Source: JAVVVD01 sp036652795 (GTDB taxonomy: Bacteria; Bacillota; Clostridia; Christensenellales; CAG-138). From it: a DNA stretch of 64,000 nucleotides. Positions 17,480-26,142 of this stretch are shown here, piece after piece. The notes under the pieces were generated by a model that saw only the letters and a program-made list of their open reading frames with translations, searched no databases and was not told where the DNA came from. Where the stretch lies: NCBI GenBank assembly GCA_036652795.1, contig JAVVVD010000001.1:366098-430097 (forward strand), read 5' to 3'. Position 1 is the first letter of the stretch; every line of letters starts with the position of its first letter. The translations under genes were made by a program, and so were the position numbers.

Positions 17480-18688
17480 TTACCTTTCGGTGCTTATATC
17501 GTTTATCGTCACCTGAGCCGTACCGTCCATCATTATAAGCTCTGCTTGAGTTCCAACCACAAGCTGCGCAACTCCCGCCACATATGCTCCGTCTGTTTTT
17601 ACCAATGCGTACCCACGCTTTAGAACCTCCATCGGTGCAAGCGCCGCAAGCCGTGTTTTTAGCTGATCGTATGCATTATAGGCTGTTACTTGTGCTGTAT
17701 GAACTGCCGCGTATAGTTTTTGTCTATTTCCATCTGCGTTCGCTTTTTGCAATTGTACACTATGCCGCGCTGCAGCAAACCCAGCCGAACCACGTAACCC
17801 ATTTATTCGTTCTGTGTATGTATCAAGTGCTATCTGCACTGTCGAACGCAATTTCATTTGGCGTTCTTTCACATATTCTAACATAGCATCGTATTCCGGT
17901 ATACACAGCTCCGCCGCCGCAGACGGGGTCGGAGCGCGCAAATCTGCCGTAAAATCAGCCACCGTAAAATCCGTTTCATGTCCCACCGCTGATACTATCG
18001 GTATGTGGCAATCATATATGGCTTGTGCTACAGTCTCCTCGTTGAATGCCCACAGGTCTTCCATGCTGCCACCGCCACGACCCACTATTATCACATCCGC
18101 CGCATTCGTCTCATCCATATACCTTATTGCAGCCGCTATCTGCTCTGCCGCGCCATCCCCCTGAACCTTGACTGGGTACACCAATATATCCATTCGCGGA
18201 AACCGTCTTCGCGCCACATTTATAACATCCTGCACCGCCGCTCCGGTGGGTGATGTTATAATACCAAGCTTCTTTGGCAATAACGGCAATGGCTTTTTAT
18301 GTGCTTCATCAAATAGGCCCTTGGCTTCAAGCCTGGTTTTAAGCATCACAAAGCGCTTAAACAGCACACCTTCGCCTTCCTCGGCCATAGACTTAACATA
18401 GAATTGGTATTGCCCGTCCTTTACATATAGTGAAATGTATCCACTTGCTACCACTTCCATGCCATCACGTACATCAATATCCAGTTCCCATGCATTCTGT
18501 TTAAACATCACACAACGTACCAGCGCACCCTCGTCTTTAAGCGAAAAATACAGATGGCCTGACGAATGCCGTTTAAATCCGCTTATTTCCCCACGTATGG
18601 ATATATCACGCAGCAACGCATCGTTTGTCAGCAGACTGCCAGCATATTCATTCAATTGTGATACAGATAGTATATAGCCGTTATTCAT
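17480..18688 (-). CDS. xseA: Exodeoxyribonuclease VII large subunit
   Basis: This is the catalytic subunit of exonuclease VII. It has an N-terminal OB-fold (ISGFKRHSSGHLYFSLKDEG), the catalytic-domain core with GIITSPTGAAVQDVI and DVIIVGRGGGSMEDLWAFNE, and SAVGHETDFTVADFTAD with RAPTPSAAAE, followed by a coiled-coil segment. The ATG at 18688 overlaps the folD stop by 8 bases and gives 402 residues. Confidence 0.96.
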   Translation of the reverse strand: MNNGYILSVSQLNEYAGSLLTNDALLRDISIRGEISGFKRHSSGHLYFSLKDEGALVRCVMFKQNAWELDIDVRDGMEVVASGYISLYVKDGQYQFYVKSMAEEGEGVLFKRFVMLKTRLEAKGLFDEAHKKPLPLLPKKLGIITSPTGAAVQDVINVARRRFPRMDILVYPVKVQGDGAAEQIAAAIRYMDETNAADVIIVGRGGGSMEDLWAFNEETVAQAIYDCHIPIVSAVGHETDFTVADFTADLRAPTPSAAAELCIPEYDAMLEYVKERQMKLRSTVQIALDTYTERINGLRGSAGFAAARHSVQLQKANADGNRQKLYAAVHTAQVTAYNAYDQLKTRLAALAPMEVLKRGYALVKTDGAYVAGVAQLVVGTQAELIMMDGTAQVTINDISTER

Positions 18689-19532
18689 TAAAAGCCTTTT
18701 CCGCCGCAAGCACGGTATTATCCATTAGCATAGCCACCGTCATCGGGCCTACCCCTCCAGGCACAGGTGTGATATACGAAGCTATCTCACTCACGCCTTC
18801 AAAGTCAACATCCCCATGCCAACGATCGTTCACACGATTCATGCCCACATCTATTACGATTGCGCCAGGCTTAACCATATCCTGCTTAATCAGGTTGGGA
18901 TGCCCCACTGCGCACACCAGTATATCGGCTGTCCGCGTTATTTCGCCAAGGTGATGTGTTTTCGAATGGCACACGCTCACAGTGGCGTTGTTGTTAAGCA
19001 ATAGCATTGCCGCCGGCTTTCCCACAAGGCGGCTTCGTCCCACAACCACGGCCCGCTTTCCTTCTATCTGTGTGCCGGTGCTCTGTATTAGCTTTAATAT
19101 TCCCTTTGGCGTACACGCCACATATCCCGGTTCGCCTGAAAACAGCGCGCTTTGACTTTGCGGATGCAGTCCATCCACATCCTTGTTAGGCGATACTAAC
19201 ATCAATAAACGCGAAAAATCTAAAGGCTCAGGTAATGGCGATTGAATTATAATGCCATGAACTGACTCTGCTTTATTCAGCTTGTCTATTAGTAATGCGA
19301 TCTCACTCTCCGTTACTGATGAGTCAAACTTGTGCACGTCTACGCATATACCAAGCTTGTCTCCCTTTATACGTTTGTTTCGCACATATACCTCTGAAGC
19401 AGGATCATCACCGACAAATATAACGGCAAGTCGCGGCTTGATTCCACGATCCACCAGCGACATTACACGTATCTCTATCTCATTACAGGCGCTTTGCGCC
19501 AACCATTTACCATCTATAAGCTCTGCACTCAT
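18681..19532 (-). CDS. folD: Bifunctional methylenetetrahydrofolate dehydrogenase/cyclohydrolase
   Basis: FolD interconverts one-carbon tetrahydrofolate derivatives. The protein has the substrate-binding region SEVYVRNKRIKGDKLGI with the catalytic Lys, GIIIQSPLPEP, DVDGLHPQ and the NADP-binding GRSRLVGKPAAMLLL. The internal ATG at 19532 was chosen because it begins with the family-typical MSAELIDGK; the G-rich sequence before it can serve as ribosome site. Length 283 residues is standard. Confidence 0.96.
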   Translation of the reverse strand: MSAELIDGKWLAQSACNEIEIRVMSLVDRGIKPRLAVIFVGDDPASEVYVRNKRIKGDKLGICVDVHKFDSSVTESEIALLIDKLNKAESVHGIIIQSPLPEPLDFSRLLMLVSPNKDVDGLHPQSQSALFSGEPGYVACTPKGILKLIQSTGTQIEGKRAVVVGRSRLVGKPAAMLLLNNNATVSVCHSKTHHLGEITRTADILVCAVGHPNLIKQDMVKPGAIVIDVGMNRVNDRWHGDVDFEGVSEIASYITPVPGGVGPMTVAMLMDNTVLAAEKAFNE

Positions 19533-19614
19533 ATCATGCCACCCCCGGCCATATTGTTCTATATTTACACGCATTGTTCATTTTGCCATATCAGTTTAGG
19601 GCTGAATTAACAGA

Positions 19615-19645
19615 GAGCACCGTCCTGCTGTAATAGACGATGCCC
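19615..19645 (-). terminator. Possible weak terminator or processing hairpin between nusB and folD
   Basis: On the minus strand a 10-base stem (19645-19636 with 19624-19615, two G-T pairs) with an 11-base loop lies in the 169-base nusB-folD gap. The sequence after it is not T-rich, so full termination is doubtful. Confidence 0.35.
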
Positions 19646-19701
19646 TGCTGATTCACGTACATAGCTGGGAAAACTGGCTTAAATTATCAGCTATAATCAG
19701 C

Positions 19702-20127
19702 TTATTCATCCCCGTTGCCATCACTGTCCAATTGCTTTGAGAGCGTGCCAAGCATTCCATTTATATATGCAGAAGAGTTTTCGCCGCCAAAGTGCTTAGC
19801 AAGCTCCACCGCCTCATTGATAGATACGCTGTGTGGTATATCATCGCGGTACAGCATCTCGTATATGGCTACCCTGAGTATGGATAGATCCACCTTTGGC
19901 ATCCTATCTATTCGCCATCCTATGGCAAGTTTTTTAATAAGCTCGTCTATATATTCGCCATGCTCGTCTATGCCGCTTAGCACGGCGTCTGAAAACGCCA
20001 TGTCATCATCCGTGGTGCTATCCGAAATATCGGACTTTTCCAACACCGCTTCATATGTAGCCCCGCCACCGAACAGGCGTGCAAATGCAAGCTTCATCGC
20101 TACCTCGCGCGCCGTTTTTCTGCTCAT
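19702..20127 (-). CDS. nusB: Transcription antitermination factor NusB
   Basis: NusB binds boxA RNA with NusE during rRNA antitermination. The 141-residue helical protein starts MSRKTAREVAMKLAFARLF and contains WRIDRMPKVDLSILRVAIYEM and SINEAVELAKHFG, which are family hallmarks. GGAGG precedes the ATG. It follows the Asp23 trio, as yqhY precedes nusB in Bacillus. The acidic tail (DSDGNGDE) is extra. Confidence 0.96.
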   Translation of the reverse strand: MSRKTAREVAMKLAFARLFGGGATYEAVLEKSDISDSTTDDDMAFSDAVLSGIDEHGEYIDELIKKLAIGWRIDRMPKVDLSILRVAIYEMLYRDDIPHSVSINEAVELAKHFGGENSSAYINGMLGTLSKQLDSDGNGDE

Positions 20128-20165
20128 ATATTCCTCCGAAGTATTGCGGCCCCGCGCCGTTGCAT

Positions 20166-20384
20166 TTAATTCTTTTTAAACAGTTCGTTGAAAAACTGTG
20201 AAACGCGCGCACGACCGCCCTCGTCCAACAGTGCGCCTATAACGTAGCATATCACTGTAACTACGAGCAGCAACAGTGCACGCCAGAAGTTTATCGTAAA
20301 CACCAGTATGGTGAATACTACACCAACTAGCACCAGTATAACCTTCCATTTGTTTCGTCTGCAAAAATCCAAAAAACCTTCCAT
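20166..20384 (-). CDS. DUF2273 small membrane protein
   Basis: The 72-residue protein has two hydrophobic segments at about residues 14-32 and 34-50, then GALLDEGGRARVSQFFNELF. This matches the DUF2273 family, found almost always with AmaP and Asp23. The function is unknown; a role as membrane partner of the envelope-stress proteins is inferred from that association. GAGGTG stands before the ATG. Confidence 0.88.
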   Translation of the reverse strand: MEGFLDFCRRNKWKVILVLVGVVFTILVFTINFWRALLLLVVTVICYVIGALLDEGGRARVSQFFNELFKKN

Positions 20385-20403
20385 GCTAAATCACCTCATG
20401 TCA

Positions 20404-20967
20404 TCATGGCTGAGCCTTGGCAGTAAGCGGCGTATTCAGCACCAGTATGCCTATATCCTTAACGGATATCCCGGATAGGCTCTCGATATATATTTTCAGT
20501 GACTCATGCAGCTCATGCGTCAATTCCGGTACGCTCACATCAGTAAGCAAAACCAACTTAAGCTGTATTGCTATGCCATCTTCTCTTGGCACCACCATAC
20601 TTGCGCATTCCTTTACCTTGCTGTTTGCCCTGCAATGCTTCTGAATCATACCGTCTATAGCGCACAAAGAAATATATGTTGAACCTAATTCACCGGCATT
20701 CACCAAAACTGAAGCAGGCTTCTGCTCGCAAGCACGTCTGTTAAATGCAATTATTATTCTAAGCGCCACTATCAACAGCACAATCCCAATAGCGCCCGTT
20801 ATCAATGCTGAAAGCAAACTTCCATATGCCATGCTTACGATACGCACAAGAGTCTCCATTGTTACTATGTTCATCGCAATGCATATCAGTGCAAGCCCTG
20901 TAAGTATAACAACGAGCATCATAAATATAAGGAGAAACCTGTCAAAGCCAGTTATCTTTTGTTTCAT
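20404..20967 (-). CDS. amaP: Alkaline shock response membrane anchor AmaP
   Basis: AmaP anchors Asp23 to the membrane in Staphylococcus. The 187-residue protein has two N-terminal membrane segments (about 8-32 and 48-72) and a cytoplasmic domain containing ISLCAIDGMIQKHC, which resembles Asp23 itself. It is placed between the Asp23 gene and DUF2273. The ribosome site GAGG is unusually far (13 bases) from the ATG. Confidence 0.86.
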   Translation of the reverse strand: MKQKITGFDRFLLIFMMLVVILTGLALICIAMNIVTMETLVRIVSMAYGSLLSALITGAIGIVLLIVALRIIIAFNRRACEQKPASVLVNAGELGSTYISLCAIDGMIQKHCRANSKVKECASMVVPREDGIAIQLKLVLLTDVSVPELTHELHESLKIYIESLSGISVKDIGILVLNTPLTAKAQP

Positions 20968-21011
20968 AGAGCATTCTTAGCCTCTCATTTAAATTGTGCA
21001 CGTGCGACGGA

Positions 21012-21428
21012 TTATTCAGTCTTTTCTTTTTCTTTTTTAGCTTCTTTTATTTCAGCCTTTTCGAATGTAACTGCCTGCACCGCAACATTCACTGTGACTA
21101 CGTTAAGGCCAGTCATAGTTTCTATCGCGCTCTTTACGCTCTGCTGGATCTGCATACATACCTCATGGATTTTAAATCCATATTTTGCCGTAATGCTTAT
21201 ATCCACTGTTGCCTTTTCATCCACAACATCGACCTTTACGCCCTTAGTATAGCTCTTCTTGCCAAGCATACCCGTAAGGCCTTCCACAACGTTGCCGCTC
21301 ATGCTGTCAACGCCATCGACCTCAGTTGCCGCTAGGCTTGCTATAGTCGCTATAACATCTGGCGCAAATATTATTTTGCCACCATCCGCTTCGTACACTT
21401 CATTGTTAGTTTCTTTTTCTGGAGTCAT
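21012..21428 (-). CDS. Asp23/Gls24 family envelope stress response protein
   Basis: The 138-residue protein contains GKIIFAPDVIATIASLAATEVDG, here split by function as the conserved start of the Asp23 fold, then VDVTISITAKYG-like strand sequence (VDISITAKYGFKIHEV). It probably forms a membrane-associated layer through AmaP. I took the ATG at 21428, 9 bases after GGAGG; upstream codons lack support. The C-terminus is highly charged (Lys/Glu). First gene of a run through DUF2273 and nusB. Confidence 0.9.
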   Translation of the reverse strand: MTPEKETNNEVYEADGGKIIFAPDVIATIASLAATEVDGVDSMSGNVVEGLTGMLGKKSYTKGVKVDVVDEKATVDISITAKYGFKIHEVCMQIQQSVKSAIETMTGLNVVTVNVAVQAVTFEKAEIKEAKKEKEKTE

Positions 21429-21458
21429 AAAATAATACCTCCTATGATTTCTTGATTC

Positions 21459-21467
21459 ATTATAGCA
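21459..21467 (-). promoter_or_regulatory. Candidate extended -10 promoter for the Asp23-nusB run
   Basis: The minus strand reads TGCTATAAT, an extended -10 box, 31 bases before the Asp23 start codon. No convincing -35 box is seen, which is acceptable for an extended -10 promoter. It separates this vegetative run from the spoIIIA genes upstream. Confidence 0.4.
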
Positions 21468-21515
21468 GATTATTTTCCTCCTGCATAGCACCGTATACTC
21501 AATCACGTGAATCTG

Positions 21516-22037
21516 CTACTGCTGATTTGGTACTATCTTTATTTCCTCCGCTGTTTCGCCAGTCTCGCGCTTTACTATATCCAATATCTGTGCCACCTGG
21601 TCATCGTCCAATGTTTCACAGTCAACCACCACATTAACAGAGCCGCGCTGGAATGTTACCGCCGCATCCGCAAAGCCCTTGGCTTTGAGCATACTTTCGA
21701 TTATGAATTCCTTCTCCATGTTGGATACCAGCGTCATCTTCTGCTGCTGTGCCTCCGCCAGTGTTTCCGCATCCGAGGAGCTCGTGGCAACAATTTCATC
21801 CAAGTATTCTATTTCCATTTTTCTTATCACATCGCGTTCCTCACGAAATGAATCAAAGTAATTGCCGCCTGCCGTTCCATACCCTGCCACCATACTTGGC
21901 GTTGTCTGGGCCTCGCCCGCCAACGCCTGCATATCGCTGTCATCATCAGCCGAATTAAGCTTATAATTCGCATAGATTGCCGCCACAAGCAGCAGTGCCA
22001 GTACCACTATTAACACGTATTTTTTCTTTTCTTTCAT
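21516..22037 (-). CDS. spoIIIAH: Stage III sporulation protein AH
   Basis: SpoIIIAH forms the mother-cell ring of the A-Q channel that joins mother cell and forespore, binding SpoIIQ. It has one N-terminal membrane segment (about residues 5-24) and a YscJ/FliF-like domain with FREERDVIRKMEIEYLDEIV and the C-terminal VVVDCETLDDDQVAQILDIV. The ATG at 22037 has AAGGAG 8 bases before it; a GTG at 22046 overlapping the spoIIIAG stop is the alternative. Last gene of the operon. Confidence 0.95.
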   Translation of the reverse strand: MKEKKKYVLIVVLALLLVAAIYANYKLNSADDDSDMQALAGEAQTTPSMVAGYGTAGGNYFDSFREERDVIRKMEIEYLDEIVATSSSDAETLAEAQQQKMTLVSNMEKEFIIESMLKAKGFADAAVTFQRGSVNVVVDCETLDDDQVAQILDIVKRETGETAEEIKIVPNQQ

Positions 22038-22042
22038 TTTTT

Positions 22043-22636
22043 TCACTCCTTATCTGCTGCTTTCATTTCAAATACCTCTACACATTCCGGTTCCACACCC
22101 ATTACCGTCTGCACTGCACGCTTCAAGCTCACCCGCACAGTAACATCCGCAGCCCCCTGCGCTATTACTATCACCCCACGTATTGCCGGTTGCTTCTGCG
22201 TCAATATCACTGCCTGCCCTGCGCCGCCTTGTGTAGTAGTCAGCGGCTTTTGCGATTGCACCTGATTTTCGTTCACTGTCTGAGTATCGTTGTTAACCGT
22301 CTGTGATGTGCTGGTTTGTGTATCTACACTCATGGCGGGAACGATCTGCGTACCCGTGTCATACATTATCATTACCTCCACATTACCCGCACCACGTATG
22401 CTCGAGAGCACATTTTCGAGTCTATCCTCCATATCCCGCTCGCTGCGTGCCACTTCGTCTGAAGTAGGCTGTTGCTCAGTTATCTTGGGGTTGTTGTTTG
22501 GTTTCATTGTTGATGCAAACAATAACACGCCCAGCGCTATCAACGCACCATATACCATAAGCTCCACCCGTTTGTTCTTCTTCATGGTTTCCGCAAGCTT
22601 ACCTATCAATTTTTTTATTTCGTCCCCGGCCTTCAT
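22043..22636 (-). CDS. spoIIIAG: Stage III sporulation protein AG
   Basis: SpoIIIAG forms a large ring in the feeding-tube channel between mother cell and forespore. It has a short cytoplasmic N-terminus, a membrane segment at about residues 28-45 and a ring-building domain; MEDRLENVLSSIRGAGNVEV and RGVIVIAQGAADVTVRVSL are characteristic. A Gln/Thr-rich stretch (about residues 105-135) interrupts the domain as in other family members. The ATG at 22636 is preceded by GGAGGTG; 197 residues. Confidence 0.95.
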   Translation of the reverse strand: MKAGDEIKKLIGKLAETMKKNKRVELMVYGALIALGVLLFASTMKPNNNPKITEQQPTSDEVARSERDMEDRLENVLSSIRGAGNVEVMIMYDTGTQIVPAMSVDTQTSTSQTVNNDTQTVNENQVQSQKPLTTTQGGAGQAVILTQKQPAIRGVIVIAQGAADVTVRVSLKRAVQTVMGVEPECVEVFEMKAADKE

Positions 22637-22649
22637 AGCAGCACCTCCT

Positions 22650-22820
22650 CTACATTCCCAATGCCTGTATAATAGGTTCTGCAATGTTTATTAACATTAT
22701 CAGTCCTATTACTCGCATTGCACTGCGTTTAAGTGTGCCCTGTGGCAATATATATTCAAGCAGGCAGCTCAATATGGATATTGCAACTATTCTTATCACA
22801 AGCTCATTTATTATTTGCAT
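22650..22820 (-). CDS. spoIIIAF: Stage III sporulation protein AF, short form (membrane hairpin only)
   Basis: This 56-residue product corresponds to the N-terminal membrane hairpin of SpoIIIAF: two hydrophobic helices (about residues 4-24 and 36-54) joined by LPQGTLKRSAM, a typical loop. Bacillus SpoIIIAF is 206 residues and its soluble C-terminal domain forms a ring. Here the frame stops 13 bases before the spoIIIAG start, so there is no room for the domain. The start at 22820 follows GAGGAG and stands 8 bases after spoIIIAE. The position in the operon makes the identity secure despite the length. Confidence 0.85.
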   Translation of the reverse strand: MQIINELVIRIVAISILSCLLEYILPQGTLKRSAMRVIGLIMLINIAEPIIQALGM

Positions 22821-22828
22821 ACTTCTCC

Positions 22829-24004
22829 TCACACTGCCATGCTTCCTGTGGCTATGAACAGCCCCAGCATTATCAAAAACATAAGACCTATCACTATCAC
22901 CGCGGCCATCAAATAGCTGCAAATATCCGCCACCTTATCTATCATTCCGCTCATACGCTCATCTGCAATAGGCTCGCATACCGCAGCTGATAGTTTAAGT
23001 GCCAGCGATGTGCCTGCTATCTGTAAAAGTGGCAGCAATATACAGCCTATACCCACCAGCATCGCTGTAATGCCTGCCGCATTTTTCACCAATACAGCGC
23101 AGCCCCTTGCGGTATCGAATGTGCCCGATACCGCACTGCCAACTACCGGCAGCGTCTTATCAAGTGTATATTTGATAGTTCTTATGCTTATGCTATCCAT
23201 CCCGGACACGCTTATTCCCTGTATGGATACAAGGCCTAAAAAGACCGTAAATACCATCCCTATCAACCATTTTATTATCGTTTTTATGCTGCCGTATAGA
23301 TGCGTCAGCTTGCTTTTACCTGTTAGATTGCCTGTAACTGCTATCACGGCACCTGAAAGTATCAGTGGCATTATCACTGTTTTAAAAAAGCCTGTTACCG
23401 TCTGGCTCATAAACACAGTAAGCGGCCGAACAATGCCGCCCGCGCTAACGTTGCCCGTTGCCGCAAGCATAGTTGCTATTACGGGTGTTGCCACCTCCGT
23501 AAAACCAGACAACCGTGTTATCGCTTCATTGGCAGTATTGACAAGCGATGCAACAAGATACGATATAACCACAACATACATTCCAAAACATACGAACGAT
23601 GTTATCGCCTTTATATCCTGTTTATCATCATCATCCAGCAGCACTCCGATTATCCCTGATATGAGCGCTATTGCGAATACCATGCCCAGTGCGGCCATAT
23701 TTCGCTTTATTGATGCAAGCAGCAAACCTACAAGCGCGTTCAGCTTGGATTCGTATTGGGTATCAACCTCGCCATTTATATAGCCGCCCATCATGTCCGT
23801 TATGCTTTCATAACCCCAAATCTGCCGCACTTCTGGTGAAAGCTCACCAAAAAATGTTTGCCACGAGGAAAGGTCCTGCTTTGCAAGCTGTGAGTCAAGC
23901 TCATCCTTCACCTCGTTTGCCAGATCTGTTTGTGCGCCCGCCACACTTGGCAGCAATAGCGCACACAGTAGTATTGCAATTATTGCATTGCGCTTGGTGT
24001 TCAT
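22829..24004 (-). CDS. spoIIIAE: Stage III sporulation protein AE
   Basis: SpoIIIAE is the large polytopic membrane subunit of the SpoIIIA channel complex. The 391-residue protein has a signal peptide, a soluble segment with LSPEVRQIWGYESITDMMGG, and then some seven membrane segments; VFMSQTVTGFFKTVIMPLIL and SAVSGTFDTARGCAVLVKNA are typical. Its ATG overlaps the spoIIIAD stop by 4 bases. Confidence 0.95.
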   Translation of the reverse strand: MNTKRNAIIAILLCALLLPSVAGAQTDLANEVKDELDSQLAKQDLSSWQTFFGELSPEVRQIWGYESITDMMGGYINGEVDTQYESKLNALVGLLLASIKRNMAALGMVFAIALISGIIGVLLDDDDKQDIKAITSFVCFGMYVVVISYLVASLVNTANEAITRLSGFTEVATPVIATMLAATGNVSAGGIVRPLTVFMSQTVTGFFKTVIMPLILSGAVIAVTGNLTGKSKLTHLYGSIKTIIKWLIGMVFTVFLGLVSIQGISVSGMDSISIRTIKYTLDKTLPVVGSAVSGTFDTARGCAVLVKNAAGITAMLVGIGCILLPLLQIAGTSLALKLSAAVCEPIADERMSGMIDKVADICSYLMAAVIVIGLMFLIMLGLFIATGSMAV

Positions 24005-24393
24005 ACGGCTTTAAAAAGTGAACTTAGCACATCCAATATTGAAGCTATTGCCGGTATGCTCACCGTTATTATCATTATTCTCCCTACAAGCTCTACCTTG
24101 CCTGCCATCGCCCCTTCACCCGAGTCCTTGCATATTTGCGATGCGAATTGTGCCAAATACGCTATACCCACCACCTTGAACACCACCTTTATGTATTGCG
24201 AGTTTAGCCCGTATTTTGATACAAGAGAATCGATAAAAACCTTTATTCCACTCAGACTATCCAGCAACGAGAACAGTATCACCACACCTGCCGCCACACT
24301 CAGCGGCAACGCTAGCTCCGGCTTGTATGAGCGCACCAGCATCAGCGCCGCCGTGGCTATTATGGCTATACCAATAAGCTTAAATACGCTCAT
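24001..24393 (-). CDS. spoIIIAD: Stage III sporulation protein AD
   Basis: SpoIIIAD is a small four-segment membrane protein of the SpoIIIA complex, related to SpoIIIAC. The 130-residue protein contains SLSGIKVFIDSLVSKYGLNS and the hallmark YIKVVFKVVGIAYLAQFAS, then CKDSGEGAMAGKVEL. The ATG at 24393 follows CGGAG; a TTG at 24408 overlaps the spoIIIAC stop and is less likely. Confidence 0.95.
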   Translation of the reverse strand: MSVFKLIGIAIIATAALMLVRSYKPELALPLSVAAGVVILFSLLDSLSGIKVFIDSLVSKYGLNSQYIKVVFKVVGIAYLAQFASQICKDSGEGAMAGKVELVGRIMIITVSIPAIASILDVLSSLFKAV

Positions 24394-24404
24394 ATTATCT
24401 CCGT

Positions 24405-24602
24405 TCAATACAGCTCAAATATGCGCTGCACATTTTCAAAAAGCGTTCCTATAAGGCTTACTACCATTGTTAGTGTTATAATCAGCCCTGCAAGCGCTGC
24501 GAGCATAGCCATATCATCCCTGCCGGTCTGCTTTAGCAGCTGACAAATTATGGCTACCAGTATGCCTATCCCCGCTATTTTAAGCACGATATCTATTCCC
24601 AT
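24405..24602 (-). CDS. spoIIIAC: Stage III sporulation protein AC
   Basis: The 65-residue protein has two membrane helices separated by the conserved LLKQTGRDD motif, which is nearly invariant in SpoIIIAC. It begins MGIDIVLKIAGIGILV at the ATG at 24602 after an AGGAGAGGA region. It lies 17 bases from spoIIIAB and 11 from spoIIIAD. Confidence 0.95.
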   Translation of the reverse strand: MGIDIVLKIAGIGILVAIICQLLKQTGRDDMAMLAALAGLIITLTMVVSLIGTLFENVQRIFELY

Positions 24603-24619
24603 ACCATCTTCCTCTCCTG

Positions 24620-25123
24620 TTACCAAATAATCATGGCCGCCGCTATTCCGCTCAGTATGCCAAGCGCCCGGTATGTTTTTTCCTTCTCCTTTAGCTCGAT
24701 CTTAAGGGACTGTATTCTTTCGTCCATTCGTTCCAGTGTCAAAGCTATGTTGTTCTTTTGTGTTTTAAGATCGCTTATGCCCAATGTCGCGCCAAAATCA
24801 GAAAGAATCCATATATCGCTCTGCTCAAGACATGTGAATTGCGGATTGCTTTTGGTAAGCTGTTCAAGCGTGCTCAAAAATGTTTCCGCAAGTGGATCAT
24901 TTGCCTTAATGTTCTTTAAAAGTTCTCTCCAGAACACTCCGTCACCCAACCCACCTATCAGCTCGCGTATTGGCATCAGTTTATAATCCATCATCATCCC
25001 CAGCTGCTTTATATTGCGAGCCATACTATCAACCGTGCGCAATCTCCGTTTAATCACTGATGGTTTTGAATAACCTATATATGCGCATATTCCAAACAGG
25101 ATAAATGCTATTATCGGCTTCAT
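24620..25123 (-). CDS. spoIIIAB: Stage III sporulation protein AB
   Basis: SpoIIIAB resembles type II secretion GspF-like helical proteins and is a membrane subunit of the SpoIIIA complex. The 167-residue protein has an N-terminal hydrophobic segment, a helical soluble region containing LGISDLKTQKNNIALTLERM, and a C-terminal membrane segment (LGILSGIAAAMIIW). GGAGG is placed before the ATG, 12 bases after spoIIIAA. Confidence 0.95.
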   Translation of the reverse strand: MKPIIAFILFGICAYIGYSKPSVIKRRLRTVDSMARNIKQLGMMMDYKLMPIRELIGGLGDGVFWRELLKNIKANDPLAETFLSTLEQLTKSNPQFTCLEQSDIWILSDFGATLGISDLKTQKNNIALTLERMDERIQSLKIELKEKEKTYRALGILSGIAAAMIIW

Positions 25124-25135
25124 ATGACCTCCATA

Positions 25136-26032
25136 TTATCTAACCTGCTTTGCTATCACGCGTCCGCCTGTGCGCGATAGCTCTATCAGGCATTTAAAGC
25201 AGCCGTTTGTTATCAGCTTCATAAGGCTTTCACGCTGCTTAAGCTCATCCACATTGCGCGCATGCGCACTGGCTATCACCGCCACACCACATGTGGCAGC
25301 ATCCATTATCGCATCTGCATCTGCTTTGCCGCCTATTTCATCGGTTATTATCAGTTCCGGCGACATCGTCCTTATAAGCAGTGCCATAGCGCGCGCCTTT
25401 GCGCACCCATCCAGCACATCCGTGCGCGGCCCCACATCCAGCGTAGCCACACCATTGTATGATCCTGCAAGCTCGCTCCTCTCATCCGCTATAGACACTT
25501 TTCTTGGTATCAGCCCATTGAGTCCATATGAAAAATGCCTTGCTATATCCCGCAACATTGTTGTTTTACCTACCCCCGGAGCAGAGAATATAAGCGTTGA
25601 AAGCGGCCGTCCTGATTCATCAACCATATTGCGCACAATATCAGCGGCGCATCCCGCGCACTCACGCGCAATACGTATATTGAACCCATTCACCCTCGTC
25701 AAACGCATAAGCTCGCCTTTTTCCATATATGCCCTGCCGGAAAGACCCACGCGATATCCACCACGCAACGTTATAAAGCAGTTTTTCAGTTCTTCCTCCC
25801 ATGCGTATATCGAATGATCGCATATGTTTTCCAGTAGGGCCTCACATGTATCCTCATCAACTATATGTGGCAGCAAAGCTTCGTCGCAGGCATATATCAT
25901 CTGTATTGGCTGTCCTGCGCGTATCCGTATCTCCTCAGGCCTCTGCGCTTCAGTGCATGTACATACGTGCTCCCATATGCTAGCAGGCAGCACATTGACA
26001 AGTTCCGACTTCCATCGTATTTGTTCCGCCAT
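25136..26032 (-). CDS. spoIIIAA: Stage III sporulation protein AA (secretion ATPase-like)
   Basis: SpoIIIAA is the cytoplasmic ATPase that powers the SpoIIIA complex, related to type II/IV secretion ATPases. The protein has an N-terminal domain with EEIRIRAGQPIQ, Walker A SAPGVGKTTMLRD, and DERSELAGSYNG, LIITDEIGGKADADAIMDA (Walker B) and SAHARNVDEL. The ATG at 26032 has GGAGG 10 bases upstream; a GTG at 26050 is less likely. First gene of a complete AA-to-AH set; a sigma-E-like promoter lies just upstream. Confidence 0.96.
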   Translation of the reverse strand: MAEQIRWKSELVNVLPASIWEHVCTCTEAQRPEEIRIRAGQPIQMIYACDEALLPHIVDEDTCEALLENICDHSIYAWEEELKNCFITLRGGYRVGLSGRAYMEKGELMRLTRVNGFNIRIARECAGCAADIVRNMVDESGRPLSTLIFSAPGVGKTTMLRDIARHFSYGLNGLIPRKVSIADERSELAGSYNGVATLDVGPRTDVLDGCAKARAMALLIRTMSPELIITDEIGGKADADAIMDAATCGVAVIASAHARNVDELKQRESLMKLITNGCFKCLIELSRTGGRVIAKQVR

Positions 26033-26058
26033 ATCTGCCTGTCCTCCCACGTGATATA

Positions 26059-26087
26059 TATGTATGTATACCCGCAGCGTATTATCA
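26059..26087 (-). promoter_or_regulatory. Candidate sigma-E promoter of the spoIIIA operon
   Basis: The minus strand has CATACATA (26066-26059), close to the sigma-E -10 consensus CATACAnT, with GATAATA about 13-14 bases upstream (26086-26080) as a weaker -35. Transcription would start about 20 bases before the spoIIIAA ATG. The operon is sigma-E controlled in Bacillus, so position and motif agree, but the -35 match is only fair. Confidence 0.5.
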
Positions 26088-26142
26088 CAGCAGTGTTTAT
26101 ATGCAATTGTAAAAATGATATTATCAATACAGCAGCGATTAA

